NCBI RefSeq assembly: GCF_014268275.3
Contig: NZ_CP077084.1
Coordinates: 1,178,001-1,242,000, forward strand
Reading direction: 5' to 3'
DNA: 64,000 nt
Source of the DNA: Pseudomonas tritici
Lineage (GTDB): Bacteria; Pseudomonadota; Gammaproteobacteria; Pseudomonadales; Pseudomonadaceae
Below the pieces are notes generated by a model, which saw nothing but the letters and a program-made list of their open reading frames with translations, did no database searches and was not told where the DNA came from. Shown piece after piece: positions 34,366 to 45,160 of the stretch. The stretch's first letter is position 1; each line of letters starts with the position of its first letter. The position numbers and the translations under genes were made by a program.

Positions 34366-35523
34366 TCAGGCCAGCGCAGTTTCAGCAGGCGAAACGATAC
34401 TGGTCTTGCCCCCACGCGACTTACCCGAACTCAGGTACTCGGCAATCGACTCCTGCGTCACCTCGCCCAGGAACACCCGCTCCGCATCCATCACCGGCAA
34501 CCACGAGCGGTTGAACTCGTACATGCGCGACAGCAGGATGCGCAAATGCTCGTCATACGCCGCCGTGGCGTTGAATTCGCGCAGGTATTGGCCGCAAGTA
34601 CCGGTCTGACGGTGCAGGTCGCGACGTCGTACATACCCCAGCGCCTTGTTCTCGGCACAGGTGACCACCACATAGCGGCGGTCAGTTTCATCCATCAATT
34701 CCAATGCTTCGGCCACCGGTGTTTCCGGGCTCACAGACGGCGCGTTATCCGCCGCGTCCTCGGCTTTCACCAGCAACAGGCGCTTGAGGGTGCTGTCCTG
34801 GCCCACGAAGTTGCTGACGAACTCGTCGGCCGGGTGCGCCAGCAAAGTGTCCGGGTGATCGATCTGCAGCAGCTTGCCGGCGCGGAAGATCGCGATCTTG
34901 TCGCCCAGCTTGATGGCTTCGTCGATGTCGTGGCTGACCATGATCACGGTCTTGTTCAGCGCGCGTTGCATCTCGAAGAATTCGTTCTGGATCATCTCGC
35001 GGTTGATCGGGTCGACCGCGCCGAACGGCTCATCCATCAGCAGCAGCGGCGCATCGGCCGCCAGTGCGCGGATCACGCCGATACGCTGTTGCTGGCCGCC
35101 CGACAATTCGCGCGGGTAGCGATGCAGGTATTGCTTGGGTTCCAGCTTGATCATGCTCATCAACTCGCGGGCGCGGTCGTGGCATTTCTGCTTGTCCCAG
35201 CCCAGCAATTTGGGCACGACCACGATATTTTCCTCGATGGTCATGTTCGGGAACAGGCCGATCTGCTGGATCACATAACCGATGTTGCGGCGCAGGGTCA
35301 CTTCGTCGAGGTCGGTGGTGTCTTCGCCGTTGATCAGAATCTTGCCCGAGGTCGGCTTGATCAGGCGGTTGATCATTTTCAGTGTGGTGCTCTTGCCGCA
35401 GCCCGAAGGGCCGAGGAATACGCAAATCTCGCCTTCGTTGACGGTCAGGCTTACGTCGTTGACGGCGGAAACAGTCTTGCCGTTGCTTTGAAAAGTCTTG
35501 GTCAGGTTTTGAAGTTCGATCAT
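34366..35523 (-). CDS. Osmoprotectant (glycine betaine/choline-type) ABC importer, ATPase with CBS domains
   Basis: 385 residues. ABC domain with Walker A GPSGCGKST, Q-loop QQIGLFPNMT, signature LSGGQQQR, Walker B LLLMDEP and SHD switch (MVSHDIDEA). The C-terminal third carries CBS-type repeats (YVVVTCAENKALGYVRRRD; SWLPVMDAERVFLGEVTQES), which in OpuA/OpuC ATPases sense ionic strength or nucleotides. Start MIELQNL at 35523 overlaps the stop of the preceding permease gene by four bases. Last gene of a four-gene operon. Confidence 0.92.
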   Translation of the reverse strand: MIELQNLTKTFQSNGKTVSAVNDVSLTVNEGEICVFLGPSGCGKSTTLKMINRLIKPTSGKILINGEDTTDLDEVTLRRNIGYVIQQIGLFPNMTIEENIVVVPKLLGWDKQKCHDRARELMSMIKLEPKQYLHRYPRELSGGQQQRIGVIRALAADAPLLLMDEPFGAVDPINREMIQNEFFEMQRALNKTVIMVSHDIDEAIKLGDKIAIFRAGKLLQIDHPDTLLAHPADEFVSNFVGQDSTLKRLLLVKAEDAADNAPSVSPETPVAEALELMDETDRRYVVVTCAENKALGYVRRRDLHRQTGTCGQYLREFNATAAYDEHLRILLSRMYEFNRSWLPVMDAERVFLGEVTQESIAEYLSSGKSRGGKTSIVSPAETALA

Positions 35524-36173
35524 TTGAGCAGTCCTTTTGGAGTCAGCGAGCGTTGCAGCCATTGCAAAAGCAGGTCGGCGAAGATGGCCAGGAGACTGAC
35601 CAGCACGGCGCCAACGATCAGCATCGACATGTCGCTGCGGCTGATGGAAGCCAGAATAAGTACACCCAGGCCACCGGCGCCGATGGTGGCGGCGATGGTC
35701 ATTACACCAATGTTCATCACCACGGCGGTGCGTACACCGGCGAGGATCACCGGCACGGCGATAGGCAGCTCGACCATGCGCAGGCGCTGGCCGAAGGTCA
35801 TGCCGATGCCTTTGGCGGCTTCACGGATGCCCGGTTCCACACCGGTGAGGGCGAGGTAGGTGTTACGCATGATCGGCAACAGGGAGTAGAGGAACACGGC
35901 GGTGATCGCCGGCATTGGCCCCAGGCCCTGGCCGAACTTGGAGTAGAACGGCAACAACAGGCCGAACAGGGCGATAGACGGCACCGTCAGCAAAACCGTG
36001 GCACTGGCTTGCAATGGGCCGGCCAGCGTCGGGAAGCGTGTCATCAGCACGCCCAGCGGCACGCCTACGACGATTGCCAGGATCACGGCGATGCCAACCA
36101 GGGTGATGTGCTGCCAGGTCAGGTGCAGGACCTGGGCCCAATCAAGATGGGAAAAGGCGTTCAGGAATTCCAT
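35520..36173 (-). CDS. Osmoprotectant ABC importer, permease 1
   Basis: 217-residue BPD_transp_1-type permease with about five or six helices and the EAA loop REAAKGIGMTFGQRLRMVELP that docks the ATPase. Twelve bases downstream of the binding-protein gene and overlapping the ATPase gene, so it is part of the same transcript. Confidence 0.91.
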   Translation of the reverse strand: MEFLNAFSHLDWAQVLHLTWQHITLVGIAVILAIVVGVPLGVLMTRFPTLAGPLQASATVLLTVPSIALFGLLLPFYSKFGQGLGPMPAITAVFLYSLLPIMRNTYLALTGVEPGIREAAKGIGMTFGQRLRMVELPIAVPVILAGVRTAVVMNIGVMTIAATIGAGGLGVLILASISRSDMSMLIVGAVLVSLLAIFADLLLQWLQRSLTPKGLLK

Positions 36174-36185
36174 GTCTTCTCCTCT

Positions 36186-37079
36186 TTAGTTGATGGGGTG
36201 TTGGCGCAGGAAATCGGCGGCAACAGCGGATGGGCTTTCATGGCCGACGTCGACCCGCGCGTTCAGCTCGCGCATGGTTTTATCGTCGAACAGATCGGCC
36301 AACGGCTTGAGTTCAGCGGCCAATTGCGGATGCTTGTCGAGATAGTCCTGACGGATCACCGGCGCGGCGGTGTAGTCCGGGAAGTAGTGCTTGTCGTCTT
36401 CCAGCAGCTTCAATTTGAAGGCATTCAGGCGACCGTCGGTGGTGTAGACCAAGCCGGCAAACACTTGGCCATTTCGCAGCGCGGTGTAGACCAGGCCGGC
36501 GTCCATCTGCCGGGTGTTTTTGCGGGTCAGGTTCATGTCGTACAGCTTGACCATGCCACCCATGCCGTCGGAACGGTTGGCGAACTCGGTGTCCAGGGCC
36601 ACCAGGCGCGTGCCTTTGGTTTTTTCCGCCAGGGCTTGGGTCAGGTCGCTGATGTTATTGATCTGCGGGAATTCCTTGGCCACGTTCTCGGGCAACGCCA
36701 GCGCATAGGTGTTGCTGAAGCGCGACGGCGAGAGCCAGACCAGGCCTTTTTTCGCGTCGAGTTCTTTCACCCGAGCGTAGGACTGTTCGCTGTCGAGTTT
36801 CTCGTCGATATGGTTGTAGGCCACCAGCGACACGCCGGTGTATTCCCACAGCAGGTCCAGTTGCCCGCTTTCCTGGGCACTGCGCGCCAGGTTGCTGCCC
36901 AGGCCGCCGGTCACCTGGGTTTTATAGCCCTTGGTGCGCAGGTACTGGGAGGTGATTTCGGCCAGCAGGGTCTGTTCGGTGAACACCCGGGCGCCGATGC
37001 GGATCAACGGTTTTTCAGCGGCTTGCGCAATGCCTGCAAACAGCAGCACGCAGCTCAATATCAGAGTCAGTCTTTTCAT
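36186..37079 (-). CDS. Osmoprotectant ABC importer, periplasmic binding protein
   Basis: 297 residues with a cleavable signal peptide (MKRLTLILSCVLLFAGIAQA). The mature part (IRIGARVFTEQTLLAEI...LLWEYTGVSLVAY) is the OpuAC/OsmF-like fold that binds quaternary ammonium compounds; no lipobox, so it is free in the periplasm. Lies between the two permease genes. Exact ligand not predictable by eye. Confidence 0.9.
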   Translation of the reverse strand: MKRLTLILSCVLLFAGIAQAAEKPLIRIGARVFTEQTLLAEITSQYLRTKGYKTQVTGGLGSNLARSAQESGQLDLLWEYTGVSLVAYNHIDEKLDSEQSYARVKELDAKKGLVWLSPSRFSNTYALALPENVAKEFPQINNISDLTQALAEKTKGTRLVALDTEFANRSDGMGGMVKLYDMNLTRKNTRQMDAGLVYTALRNGQVFAGLVYTTDGRLNAFKLKLLEDDKHYFPDYTAAPVIRQDYLDKHPQLAAELKPLADLFDDKTMRELNARVDVGHESPSAVAADFLRQHPIN

Positions 37080-37099
37080 GTGATTTCCTTTGCCAAGCC

Positions 37100-37816
37100 T
37101 TAAGACGGACGCAACCCGCGTTCCAGCCAGAGGCGGCTGGCCATGGTCACCAGACCGTCAAGCAGCAACGCCAGCAACGCGGTGCACGCGGCGCCGAGCA
37201 GCAATTGCGGCTGATTGTTCAGGGCGATACCGGGGAAGATCAGGCTGCCCAGGCTGTTGGCACCAATCAGGAACGCCAGCGGTGCGGTGCCGACGTTGAT
37301 CGCCAGGGCCACGCGCACGCCGCCGATGATGATCGGCACGGCGTTGGGCAATTCCACGCGAAACAGCACCTGGCGCGGCGTCATGCCGATGCCGGTGGCG
37401 GCTTCTTTCAGCGAGCCTTGAACGTTTTTCAGGCCTTCGTAGGTGTTGCGCACGATAGGCAGGAGGGAGGCGAGGAACAGCGCAAAAATGGCCGGGCCGC
37501 TGCCGATGCCAAGGACGCCGAGGGCGATGGCCAGTACGGCCAGGGGCGGGACGGTGTTACCGATGTTGAAGATCTGCATGAAGCGTTCTGCGCGCCCGAC
37601 CATGTTCGGTCGGCTGAGCAGGATACCGGCGGGGATGCCCACAATCAGGGCGGCCAGCATGGAGACTAGAACCAGGATCAAATGAGCTTGCAGGTAAAAC
37701 AACAAATCGTCGCGGTACAGTTCGATCGTGTTGATGCCGATCCAGTGGATCAGCAGGGCCAGGAGAGCGACGACAACCGCTCCTCCCATAAGCCCTTTGC
37801 CATAGCGAATAGCCAC
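37100..37816 (-). CDS. Osmoprotectant ABC importer, permease 2
   Basis: 238 residues with the EAA loop KEAATGIGMTPRQVLFRVELP and about six helices; the second half-permease that pairs with permease 1. The GTG at 37816 (MAIRYGKGL) is preferred because AAGGAG lies seven bases upstream; the frame is open further but without a ribosome site. First gene of the operon. Its upstream gap contains an inverted CCCCTG/CAGGGG near 37984-38010. Confidence 0.9.
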   Translation of the reverse strand: MAIRYGKGLMGGAVVVALLALLIHWIGINTIELYRDDLLFYLQAHLILVLVSMLAALIVGIPAGILLSRPNMVGRAERFMQIFNIGNTVPPLAVLAIALGVLGIGSGPAIFALFLASLLPIVRNTYEGLKNVQGSLKEAATGIGMTPRQVLFRVELPNAVPIIIGGVRVALAINVGTAPLAFLIGANSLGSLIFPGIALNNQPQLLLGAACTALLALLLDGLVTMASRLWLERGLRPS

Positions 37817-38147
37817 AGGCGGACTCCTTTTTTCTTCTGTCGGCGCCCACATTCTCCGGCGGCAATGCCATTCCTGGCTGCCTCTGAATGTGGTCGCGAA
37901 ATGCAGCTCGCCGATACCGGCAACGCGGTATGCGATCGAGCCATGAGCGCAGCCTCGTCAGGCTAACTTGCTGATTTATCAGCCCCTGTTCCGAGTGCGA
38001 TAGCAGGGGAGTGGACGTCTCTACCTTTTAAAAGGTTCCACACTTGGCAGCATTTAGCCACCCCCAATGGGCTGAACGGTGGTCTGGCCGCCCGGGTTTG
38101 CGCTATACTCGCCGCCCTTTTTTGACTCACCTGCCAGGCGATTTCCC
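37817..38147. other. Divergent intergenic region, osmoprotectant operon / prfC
   Basis: 331 bases without a gene. Holds CCCCTG...CAGGGG (about 37984-38010) as a possible operator or hairpin, and a good -10 TATACT (38104-38109) 39 bases before the prfC ATG; a matching -35 is weak. Confidence 0.5.
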
Positions 38148-39731
<1,584 letters not shown>

Positions 39732-39750
39732 GTTCTTATCGGGGGGACTA

Positions 39751-39788
39751 AAAAACCTCACAGGCGCGAGTCTGTGAGGTTTTTTTTC
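39751..39788 (+). terminator. Terminator of prfC
   Basis: AAAAACCTCACAG / CTGTGAGGTTTTT with loop GCGCGAGT and a long T run, 20 bases after the prfC stop. Confidence 0.93.
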
Positions 39789-39924
39789 GGCTGCGCAAGA
39801 GCCTGTTGACATGGCTGTCCGCTGTCAGAGTTGACAGTAGACGCTGGATTTGGGGTGAACTAGTTTGTGAACTCACAGACATGTGTTCCCGCGTTCCGCA
39901 GGTCATTTCAACAGGAGAAAGGTC

Positions 39925-40347
39925 ATGACGGTTCAATTAGATGCAGGGCAAGTCAGGTTCAAAGATAGCAGCCATGCAAACCTGATATTTCAAGGTGCGT
40001 CTAATATGTATGACGCAGGGGGCGGCGGTGTAATAACGGCCGGTTCTCCCGATCAGAACGCGGGTTCTATTCAGTTGTTCTGGACAGGGTTGGAGCTATG
40101 GTTATCCGGTAGCCCATTGAGTACCGAGCTGAGATTTGAGTACATGCCAAGAGTTGATAATGGGCGTAAATGGAATGGGAGAGCGGGTGTTCTGAATGGT
40201 GTCATCAGCCACTCAGGGGCCTTGGCAATCGTCAGTTTCAAGGTCACGGTTCATCGTGATGGCTCACCGACGGAAACCCGTGACATTGAGGGGGGGGTAT
40301 ACTGTGACCGCTTCACCGGGGCGCAGAATCCTTCCTCCAACGGATGA
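39925..40347 (+). CDS. Orphan hypothetical protein, probably acquired
   Basis: 140 residues, MTVQLDAGQVRFKDSSHANL..., with a clear AGGAGAAAGG ribosome site. Rich in Gly, Ser and aromatic residues and probably beta-rich (IQLFWTGLELWLSG, LRFEYMPRVDNGRKW, AIVSFKVTVHRDG). No signal peptide, membrane segment or recognised family. Codon use and base composition are visibly more AT-rich than the neighbours (many AAA, GAT, TTT and ATA codons), which suggests transfer. Upstream is a palindrome CTGTCA-GAGT-TGACAG (39822-39837) that overlaps a TTGACA element. Confidence 0.6.
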   Translation: MTVQLDAGQVRFKDSSHANLIFQGASNMYDAGGGGVITAGSPDQNAGSIQLFWTGLELWLSGSPLSTELRFEYMPRVDNGRKWNGRAGVLNGVISHSGALAIVSFKVTVHRDGSPTETRDIEGGVYCDRFTGAQNPSSNG

Positions 40348-40479
40348 ACCTGTGTGGTTGCTTAAGTCGCCATTTTCGCCTGAAAGGCTCGGCTGGGAGA
40401 ACGTATCCATTTGCACAACCCGTGCATCAGGTCTAGCGTTTCGGATGCGGCCTTACCCACGACTGAAAAGGAGACCTCC

Positions 40480-40737
40480 TTGCCAAGTGTTCGACGCACC
40501 CTCCGTCTGATGTTTTTGGGGGGCTTGGGACTTTCCATCGCCTGGGCCCACACCACGGCACTCGCAGACGCTGGAACGCCTGCATGGAAAGACACCGGCC
40601 CTGTCAGCAAGCGTAAGCAACAAGAAGTCAACTCCGGCAGCTGGCAGCCCCAAGCCCAGCCCGCCCCGAAGGAGGACCAGGAAAACCCCTACAACGAAGG
40701 CGAAGACAGCGAAACCTACGACGACGGCGACACCTGA
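40480..40737 (+). CDS. Small exported acidic protein A
   Basis: 85 residues from a TTG with a perfectly placed AGGAG (40469-40473). A signal peptide (RRTLRLMFLGGLGLSIAWAHTTALA) is followed by a hydrophilic mature part that becomes strongly acidic (PKEDQENPYNEGEDSETYDDGDT). No cysteine or known domain. Mature length would be about 55 residues. A similar gene lies about 100 bases downstream. Function unknown. Confidence 0.6.
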   Translation: MPSVRRTLRLMFLGGLGLSIAWAHTTALADAGTPAWKDTGPVSKRKQQEVNSGSWQPQAQPAPKEDQENPYNEGEDSETYDDGDT

Positions 40738-40833
40738 GTCCTGGCGTAAACCCGGCATTGGGACTAGCGTCAACGCTGGCGACGGTGAGCGGCTGTCGCG
40801 TGGGATTTACCTACTGACTGGGCGGAATCAACC

Positions 40834-41088
40834 ATGAGTATTTTTCAACGAGTCGTGCTGTTGATAAAGGTGCTGGTGCTGTTGTCGTTAGGGACGTCGA
40901 CGGCCTGGGCGAAAAATCCGGTGCACAGCGGTCTTGTGTCTTCGGGGCATAGCCAAGATCTGCAGTTGGCCAAATCCGAAGCTGAACCCGGCGATCAGGA
41001 CCAGGGCGGCAGCGAGGGTGACGACGACTCCACCACAGACGGCCCCGACAGCGATGCCCCTGACGATGAAGGCGACAGCCAAACGTAG
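40834..41088 (+). CDS. Small exported acidic protein B
   Basis: 84 residues. Signal peptide MSIFQRVVLLIKVLVLLSLGTSTAWA, then an Asp/Glu/Ser/Gly-rich tail (SEAEPGDQDQGGSEGDDDST...DDEGDSQT) likely to be disordered and possibly calcium-binding. Same architecture as the upstream gene (signal peptide ending near AWA, acidic C-terminus), though the residues align poorly. No known family. A terminator at 41161-41193 closes the unit. Confidence 0.62.
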   Translation: MSIFQRVVLLIKVLVLLSLGTSTAWAKNPVHSGLVSSGHSQDLQLAKSEAEPGDQDQGGSEGDDDSTTDGPDSDAPDDEGDSQT

Positions 41089-41096
41089 GCATCGCC

Positions 41097-41147
41097 AAAA
41101 AGAAAGCCCCTCCCGCCAAGCTGATGCGCAACCTGGTGGGAAGGGCT
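41097..41147 (-). terminator. Minus-strand terminator of the dpp operon
   Basis: On the minus strand AGCCCTTCCCACCA pairs with TGGCGGGAGGGGCT (one mismatch) and is followed by TTTCTTTTT. Lies about 55 bases past the dppF stop codon. Confidence 0.7.
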
Positions 41148-41160
41148 GTAGAACACGTGC

Positions 41161-41193
41161 AATGCCCTGGGCTCAAGACTCAGGGCATTTTTG
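41161..41193 (+). terminator. Plus-strand terminator after the small acidic protein genes
   Basis: ATGCCCTG / CAGGGCAT with loop GGCTCAAGACT and five T residues. Confidence 0.82.
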
Positions 41194-41201
41194 TTGCAGG
41201 G

Positions 41202-42173
41202 TCAGGCGACAAATTGCTCCGCATAGTGGCAAGCCACCTGGCGGTTATCCAAGGCGCGCAGTTGCGGCTCCTCGGTGCTGCACCGCGCGGTCGCGTACGG
41301 GCAGCGCTTGTGGAAAGCGCAGCCGGGCGGCGGGTTCAGCGGGTTGGGCAGTTCGCCGACGATCTTGATCTTCGGCTTGTTCGGGTCCGGGTGAATGGTC
41401 GGGGTCGCCGACAGCAACGCCTGGGTGTACGGGTGCAGCGGGCGGGCGTAGATGTCTTCCTTGGGGCCGACTTCCACCGGGCGACCGAGGTACATCACCA
41501 TCACGTCATCGGCAACGTGTTGCACCACGGCTAGGTTGTGGGAAATGAACACGTAGGCCGTGTTGAATTCCTGCTGCAGGTCCATGAACAGGTTCAGCAC
41601 CTGGGCCTGGATTGACACGTCGAGTGCAGAGGTTGGCTCATCCGCCACCAGCACTTTCGGTTGCAGCATCATCGCGCGGGCGAGGGCGATACGCTGGCGC
41701 TGACCACCGGAGAACATGTGCGGGTAACGCTGATAATGCTCAGGGCGCAGGCCCACTTGCTTCATCATCGCCTGCACTTTCTCGCGGCGTTCGGCGGCGG
41801 ACAGGTTGGTGTTGATCAGCAGCGGCTCGCCGAGTTGATCGCCGACTTTCTGCCGTGGGTTCAACGAGGCGTAGGGGCTTTGGAACACCATCTGCACGTC
41901 TTTGCGCAATTGCTTGCGCTGGGCCTTGTCGGCGCCGGCGACTTCCTGGCCGGCGATTTTCAAGGACCCGGAAGACGGCTCTTCAATCAGCGTCAGCGCA
42001 CGGGCCAGGGTGGATTTGCCGCAACCCGACTCGCCAACAACGGCGAGGGTCTTGCCGGCCTCCAGCTCAAAGGACACGCCATTCAGCGCACGTACCAAGG
42101 CATGGCCCTTGAACAGGCCACGGGACACTTCATAGTGACGGGTAAGGTCGCGGGCGGTAAGAACGACGGCCAT
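41202..42173 (-). CDS. dppF: Dipeptide ABC importer ATPase DppF
   Basis: 323-residue ATPase of the oligopeptide/dipeptide importer subfamily. Walker A GESGCGKST, signature FSGGQRQR, Walker B VLVADEPTSALD. The C-terminal oligo_HPY extension has the iron-sulfur-type cysteines GCAFHKRCPYATARC. Start [11 protein letters not shown] at 42173 shares one base with the dppD stop. Last gene of dppBCDF. Confidence 0.94.
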   Translation of the reverse strand: MAVVLTARDLTRHYEVSRGLFKGHALVRALNGVSFELEAGKTLAVVGESGCGKSTLARALTLIEEPSSGSLKIAGQEVAGADKAQRKQLRKDVQMVFQSPYASLNPRQKVGDQLGEPLLINTNLSAAERREKVQAMMKQVGLRPEHYQRYPHMFSGGQRQRIALARAMMLQPKVLVADEPTSALDVSIQAQVLNLFMDLQQEFNTAYVFISHNLAVVQHVADDVMVMYLGRPVEVGPKEDIYARPLHPYTQALLSATPTIHPDPNKPKIKIVGELPNPLNPPPGCAFHKRCPYATARCSTEEPQLRALDNRQVACHYAEQFVA

Positions 42174-43141
42174 TACGCCACCTCCTGGTTCAAGGGGTAG
42201 AAGCAACGTGCAAGGCTGTGGCTTTTCGGGTCAAGTCCGGGCCGCTGGGTGCGGCAGGATTCCTGCACGTACGGGCAACGGGGTGACAGCAGGCAACCTT
42301 GCGGGCGGTCATAACGACCAGGAACGATACCCGGCAGCGTGGCCAGGCGCGTGGCGCCGAGGCTGTGCTCGGGGATCGCCTTGAGCAGCGCTTCGCTGTA
42401 CGGGTGCGCCGGAATGTCGAACAACTGCGGCACCTGGCCGACTTCCACGGCTTGGCCGGCGTACATCACGCACACGCGCTGGGCGGTTTCCGCCACGACC
42501 GCGAGGTCGTGGGTGATCAGCACCAGGCCCATGTTCTGTTCTTTCTGCAGGGCCAGCAGCAGTTCCATGATCTGCGCCTGGATGGTCACGTCCAGCGCGG
42601 TGGTCGGTTCGTCGGCGATCAGCAGTTTCGGCTCGCCGGCAATCGCCATCGCGATGGCTACACGCTGGCTCATACCACCCGACAGTTGGTGCGGGTAGGC
42701 ATCCATACGGCTGGCGGCGCCTGGGATTTCAACCTTTTCCAACAGTTCGATGGCACGCTTGCGCGCTTGCTTGCCGGACATCTTCAAATGCAGGCGCAGT
42801 ACTTCTTCGATCTGGAAACCCACGGTGTAGCTGGGGTTCAGCGCGGTCATCGGGTCCTGGAACACCATCGCCAGGTCTTTGCCGACGATCTGGCGACGCT
42901 GGCGGTTGCTCAGCTTGAGCATGTCCTTGCCGTCGAAGTTCAGCGCGTCGGCGGTGACGATGCCGGGATGCTCGATCAGGCCCATCAGCGCCATCATGGT
43001 CACGGATTTACCCGAGCCCGACTCGCCAACGATCGCCAGTACTTCGCCTTTGTCGACCGAAATGTCGAGGCCATCGACCACCGGCACGGCGGTCTTGTCG
43101 CCGAAGCGGACGTTGAGATTCTTGATTTCTAACAGTGACAT
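42173..43141 (-). CDS. dppD: Dipeptide ABC importer ATPase DppD
   Basis: 322 residues; Walker A GESGSGKS, signature LSGGMSQR, Walker [13 protein letters not shown] and the C-terminal [14 protein letters not shown] cluster. Forms the ATPase heterodimer with DppF. ATG at 43141 ([14 protein letters not shown]) has GAGGAGATT upstream. Confidence 0.94.
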   Translation of the reverse strand: MSLLEIKNLNVRFGDKTAVPVVDGLDISVDKGEVLAIVGESGSGKSVTMMALMGLIEHPGIVTADALNFDGKDMLKLSNRQRRQIVGKDLAMVFQDPMTALNPSYTVGFQIEEVLRLHLKMSGKQARKRAIELLEKVEIPGAASRMDAYPHQLSGGMSQRVAIAMAIAGEPKLLIADEPTTALDVTIQAQIMELLLALQKEQNMGLVLITHDLAVVAETAQRVCVMYAGQAVEVGQVPQLFDIPAHPYSEALLKAIPEHSLGATRLATLPGIVPGRYDRPQGCLLSPRCPYVQESCRTQRPGLDPKSHSLARCFYPLNQEVA

Positions 43142-43151
43142 GGGAATCTCC

Positions 43152-44063
43152 TCAGGCGGCGTTCTTGAGTTTCGGGTCCAGCGCATCGCGCAGGCCGTCA
43201 CCCATCAAGTTGATTGCCAGCACGCTGAGCAAAATGGTCAAACCAGGCAGGCTCACCACCCACCAGGCGCGTTCGATGTAGTCACGGGCCGACGCCAGCA
43301 TGGTCCCCCACTCTGGGGTTGGCGGTTGTACGCCGAGGCCAAGGAAGCCCAGGGCCGCGGCATCGAGGATCGCCGAAGAGAAACTCAAGGTGGCCTGTAC
43401 GATCAGTGGCGCCATGCAGTTGGGCAGCACGGTGATGAACATCAGGCGTGGCAGGCCGGCGCCGGCGAGGCGGGCGGCGGTCACGTAGTCACGGTTCAGT
43501 TCGCCCATCACCGCCGCGCGGGTCAGACGCACGTAGGACGGCAACGAGACGATAGCGATGGCGATCACGGTGTTGATCAGGCCAGGGCCGAGGATCGCGA
43601 CAATGGCAACGGCCAGCAGCAGCGAGGGCAAGGCCAGCATGATGTCCATCAAACGCATGATGGTCGGGCCGAGCAAGCGTGGGAAGAATCCGGCGAACAG
43701 ACCCAGCAGGATCCCCGGGATCAGCGACATCACCACCGACGACAAACCGATCAGCAACGACAGACGCGAGCCCTGAATCAGGCGCGAGAGCAAATCACGG
43801 CCCAATTCGTCGGTGCCCAACAGGAACTGCATCTGCCCGCCTTCCAGCCAGGCCGGCGGGGTCAGCAGGAAGTCGCGGTATTGCTCGCTTGGGTTATGCG
43901 GCGCAACCCAGGGCGCGAAGATCGCGCAGAACACAATCAGCAACATGAACAACAGGCCGGCAACCGCGCCCTTGTTCTTGGAGAAGGCTTGCCAGAATTC
44001 TTTGTACGGGGACGGGTACAGCAGGCTTTGATCGACTGCTGACACTGGAGTAGGTGTGGTCAT
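43152..44063 (-). CDS. dppC: Dipeptide ABC importer permease DppC
   Basis: 303 residues, six helices, the OppC-like N-terminal cytoplasmic stretch ([15 protein letters not shown]) and the EAA loop [21 protein letters not shown]. Inner-membrane half-permease pairing with DppB. Ten bases after dppB. Confidence 0.94.
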   Translation of the reverse strand: MTTPTPVSAVDQSLLYPSPYKEFWQAFSKNKGAVAGLLFMLLIVFCAIFAPWVAPHNPSEQYRDFLLTPPAWLEGGQMQFLLGTDELGRDLLSRLIQGSRLSLLIGLSSVVMSLIPGILLGLFAGFFPRLLGPTIMRLMDIMLALPSLLLAVAIVAILGPGLINTVIAIAIVSLPSYVRLTRAAVMGELNRDYVTAARLAGAGLPRLMFITVLPNCMAPLIVQATLSFSSAILDAAALGFLGLGVQPPTPEWGTMLASARDYIERAWWVVSLPGLTILLSVLAINLMGDGLRDALDPKLKNAA

Positions 44064-44073
44064 GGTCTTGATC

Positions 44074-45084
44074 TCAGCGCTGGTGACGGATGCGTGGGTT
44101 GGCGAAGCCGTAGAGGATATCCACCACGAAGTTCACCAGGATCACCAGGCAGGCGATCAGCAGAATGCCGTTTTGCACCACCGGGTAGTCCCGCGCGCCA
44201 ATGGCTTCGATCAGCCATTTGCCGATGCCGGGCCACGAGAAGATGGTTTCGGTCAAAACCGCACCGGCCAGCAGCGTGCCGACTTGCAGGCCGACCACGG
44301 TCAATACCGGGATCAACGCGTTACGCAGGCCGTGTACGAATACCACGCGCGCCGGCGATAGGCCCTTGGCCTTGGCGGTGCGGATGTAGTCTTCGCGCAG
44401 TACTTCGAGCATCGACGACCGGGTCATCCGCGCGATCACTGCCAGCGGGATGGTGCCAAGCACGATGGCCGGCAGGATCAGGTGGTGCAGTGCATCCCAG
44501 AACGCGTCTGGCTCGTCAGCCAGCAGGGTGTCGATCAGCATGAAGCCGGTGCGCGGCTCGATGTCGTAGAGCAGGTCGATACGCCCGGAAACCGGGGTCC
44601 AGCCCAGGCTCACCGAGAAGAACATGATCAGGATCAGGCCCCACCAGAAGATCGGCATCGAATATCCCGCCAGGGAGATGCCCATCACCCCGTGGTCGAA
44701 CAGGGATCCTCGTTTAAGTGCCGCGATCACCCCGGCCAGCAGGCCCAGGATACCGGCGAACAACAGGGCGGCCATGGACAGTTCCAGGGTCGCCGGGAAG
44801 AGGGCGGTGAATTCGGTCCACACGCTGGTCCGGGTCCGCAGCGATTCGCCAAGGTCGCCTTGGGCGAGCTTGCCGACATAGTCCAGATATTGCGCATACA
44901 ACGGCTTGTTAAGGCCAAGGCGTTCCATTGCCTGTGCGTGCATCTCGGGGTCGACTCGTCGTTCGCCCATCATGACTTCGACGGGGTCGCCAGGGATCAT
45001 GCGAATCAACGCAAACGTCAGCAACGTGATGCCGAAGAACGTGGGGATCAGTAACCCCAGTCGGCGGGCAATAAAACTAAACAT
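44074..45084 (-). CDS. dppB: Dipeptide ABC importer permease DppB
   Basis: 336 residues; N-terminal helix LGLLIPTFFGITLLTFALIRMIPGDPVEV and the EAA loop RTAKAKGLSPARVVFVHGLRNALIPVLT. The ATG at 45084 (MFSFIARRLG) gives the family length; a longer version with 16 extra residues lacks a ribosome site. First gene of the membrane core, 76 bases after the binding-protein gene. Confidence 0.94.
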   Translation of the reverse strand: MFSFIARRLGLLIPTFFGITLLTFALIRMIPGDPVEVMMGERRVDPEMHAQAMERLGLNKPLYAQYLDYVGKLAQGDLGESLRTRTSVWTEFTALFPATLELSMAALLFAGILGLLAGVIAALKRGSLFDHGVMGISLAGYSMPIFWWGLILIMFFSVSLGWTPVSGRIDLLYDIEPRTGFMLIDTLLADEPDAFWDALHHLILPAIVLGTIPLAVIARMTRSSMLEVLREDYIRTAKAKGLSPARVVFVHGLRNALIPVLTVVGLQVGTLLAGAVLTETIFSWPGIGKWLIEAIGARDYPVVQNGILLIACLVILVNFVVDILYGFANPRIRHQR

Positions 45085-45160
45085 CTTGTTGTGTACCTCA
45101 ATCAGCCGGTTAGGCAGGTCCGGCGCCGTCAATAGCGACGGCGCCGAGCGTTTTTCTTAT

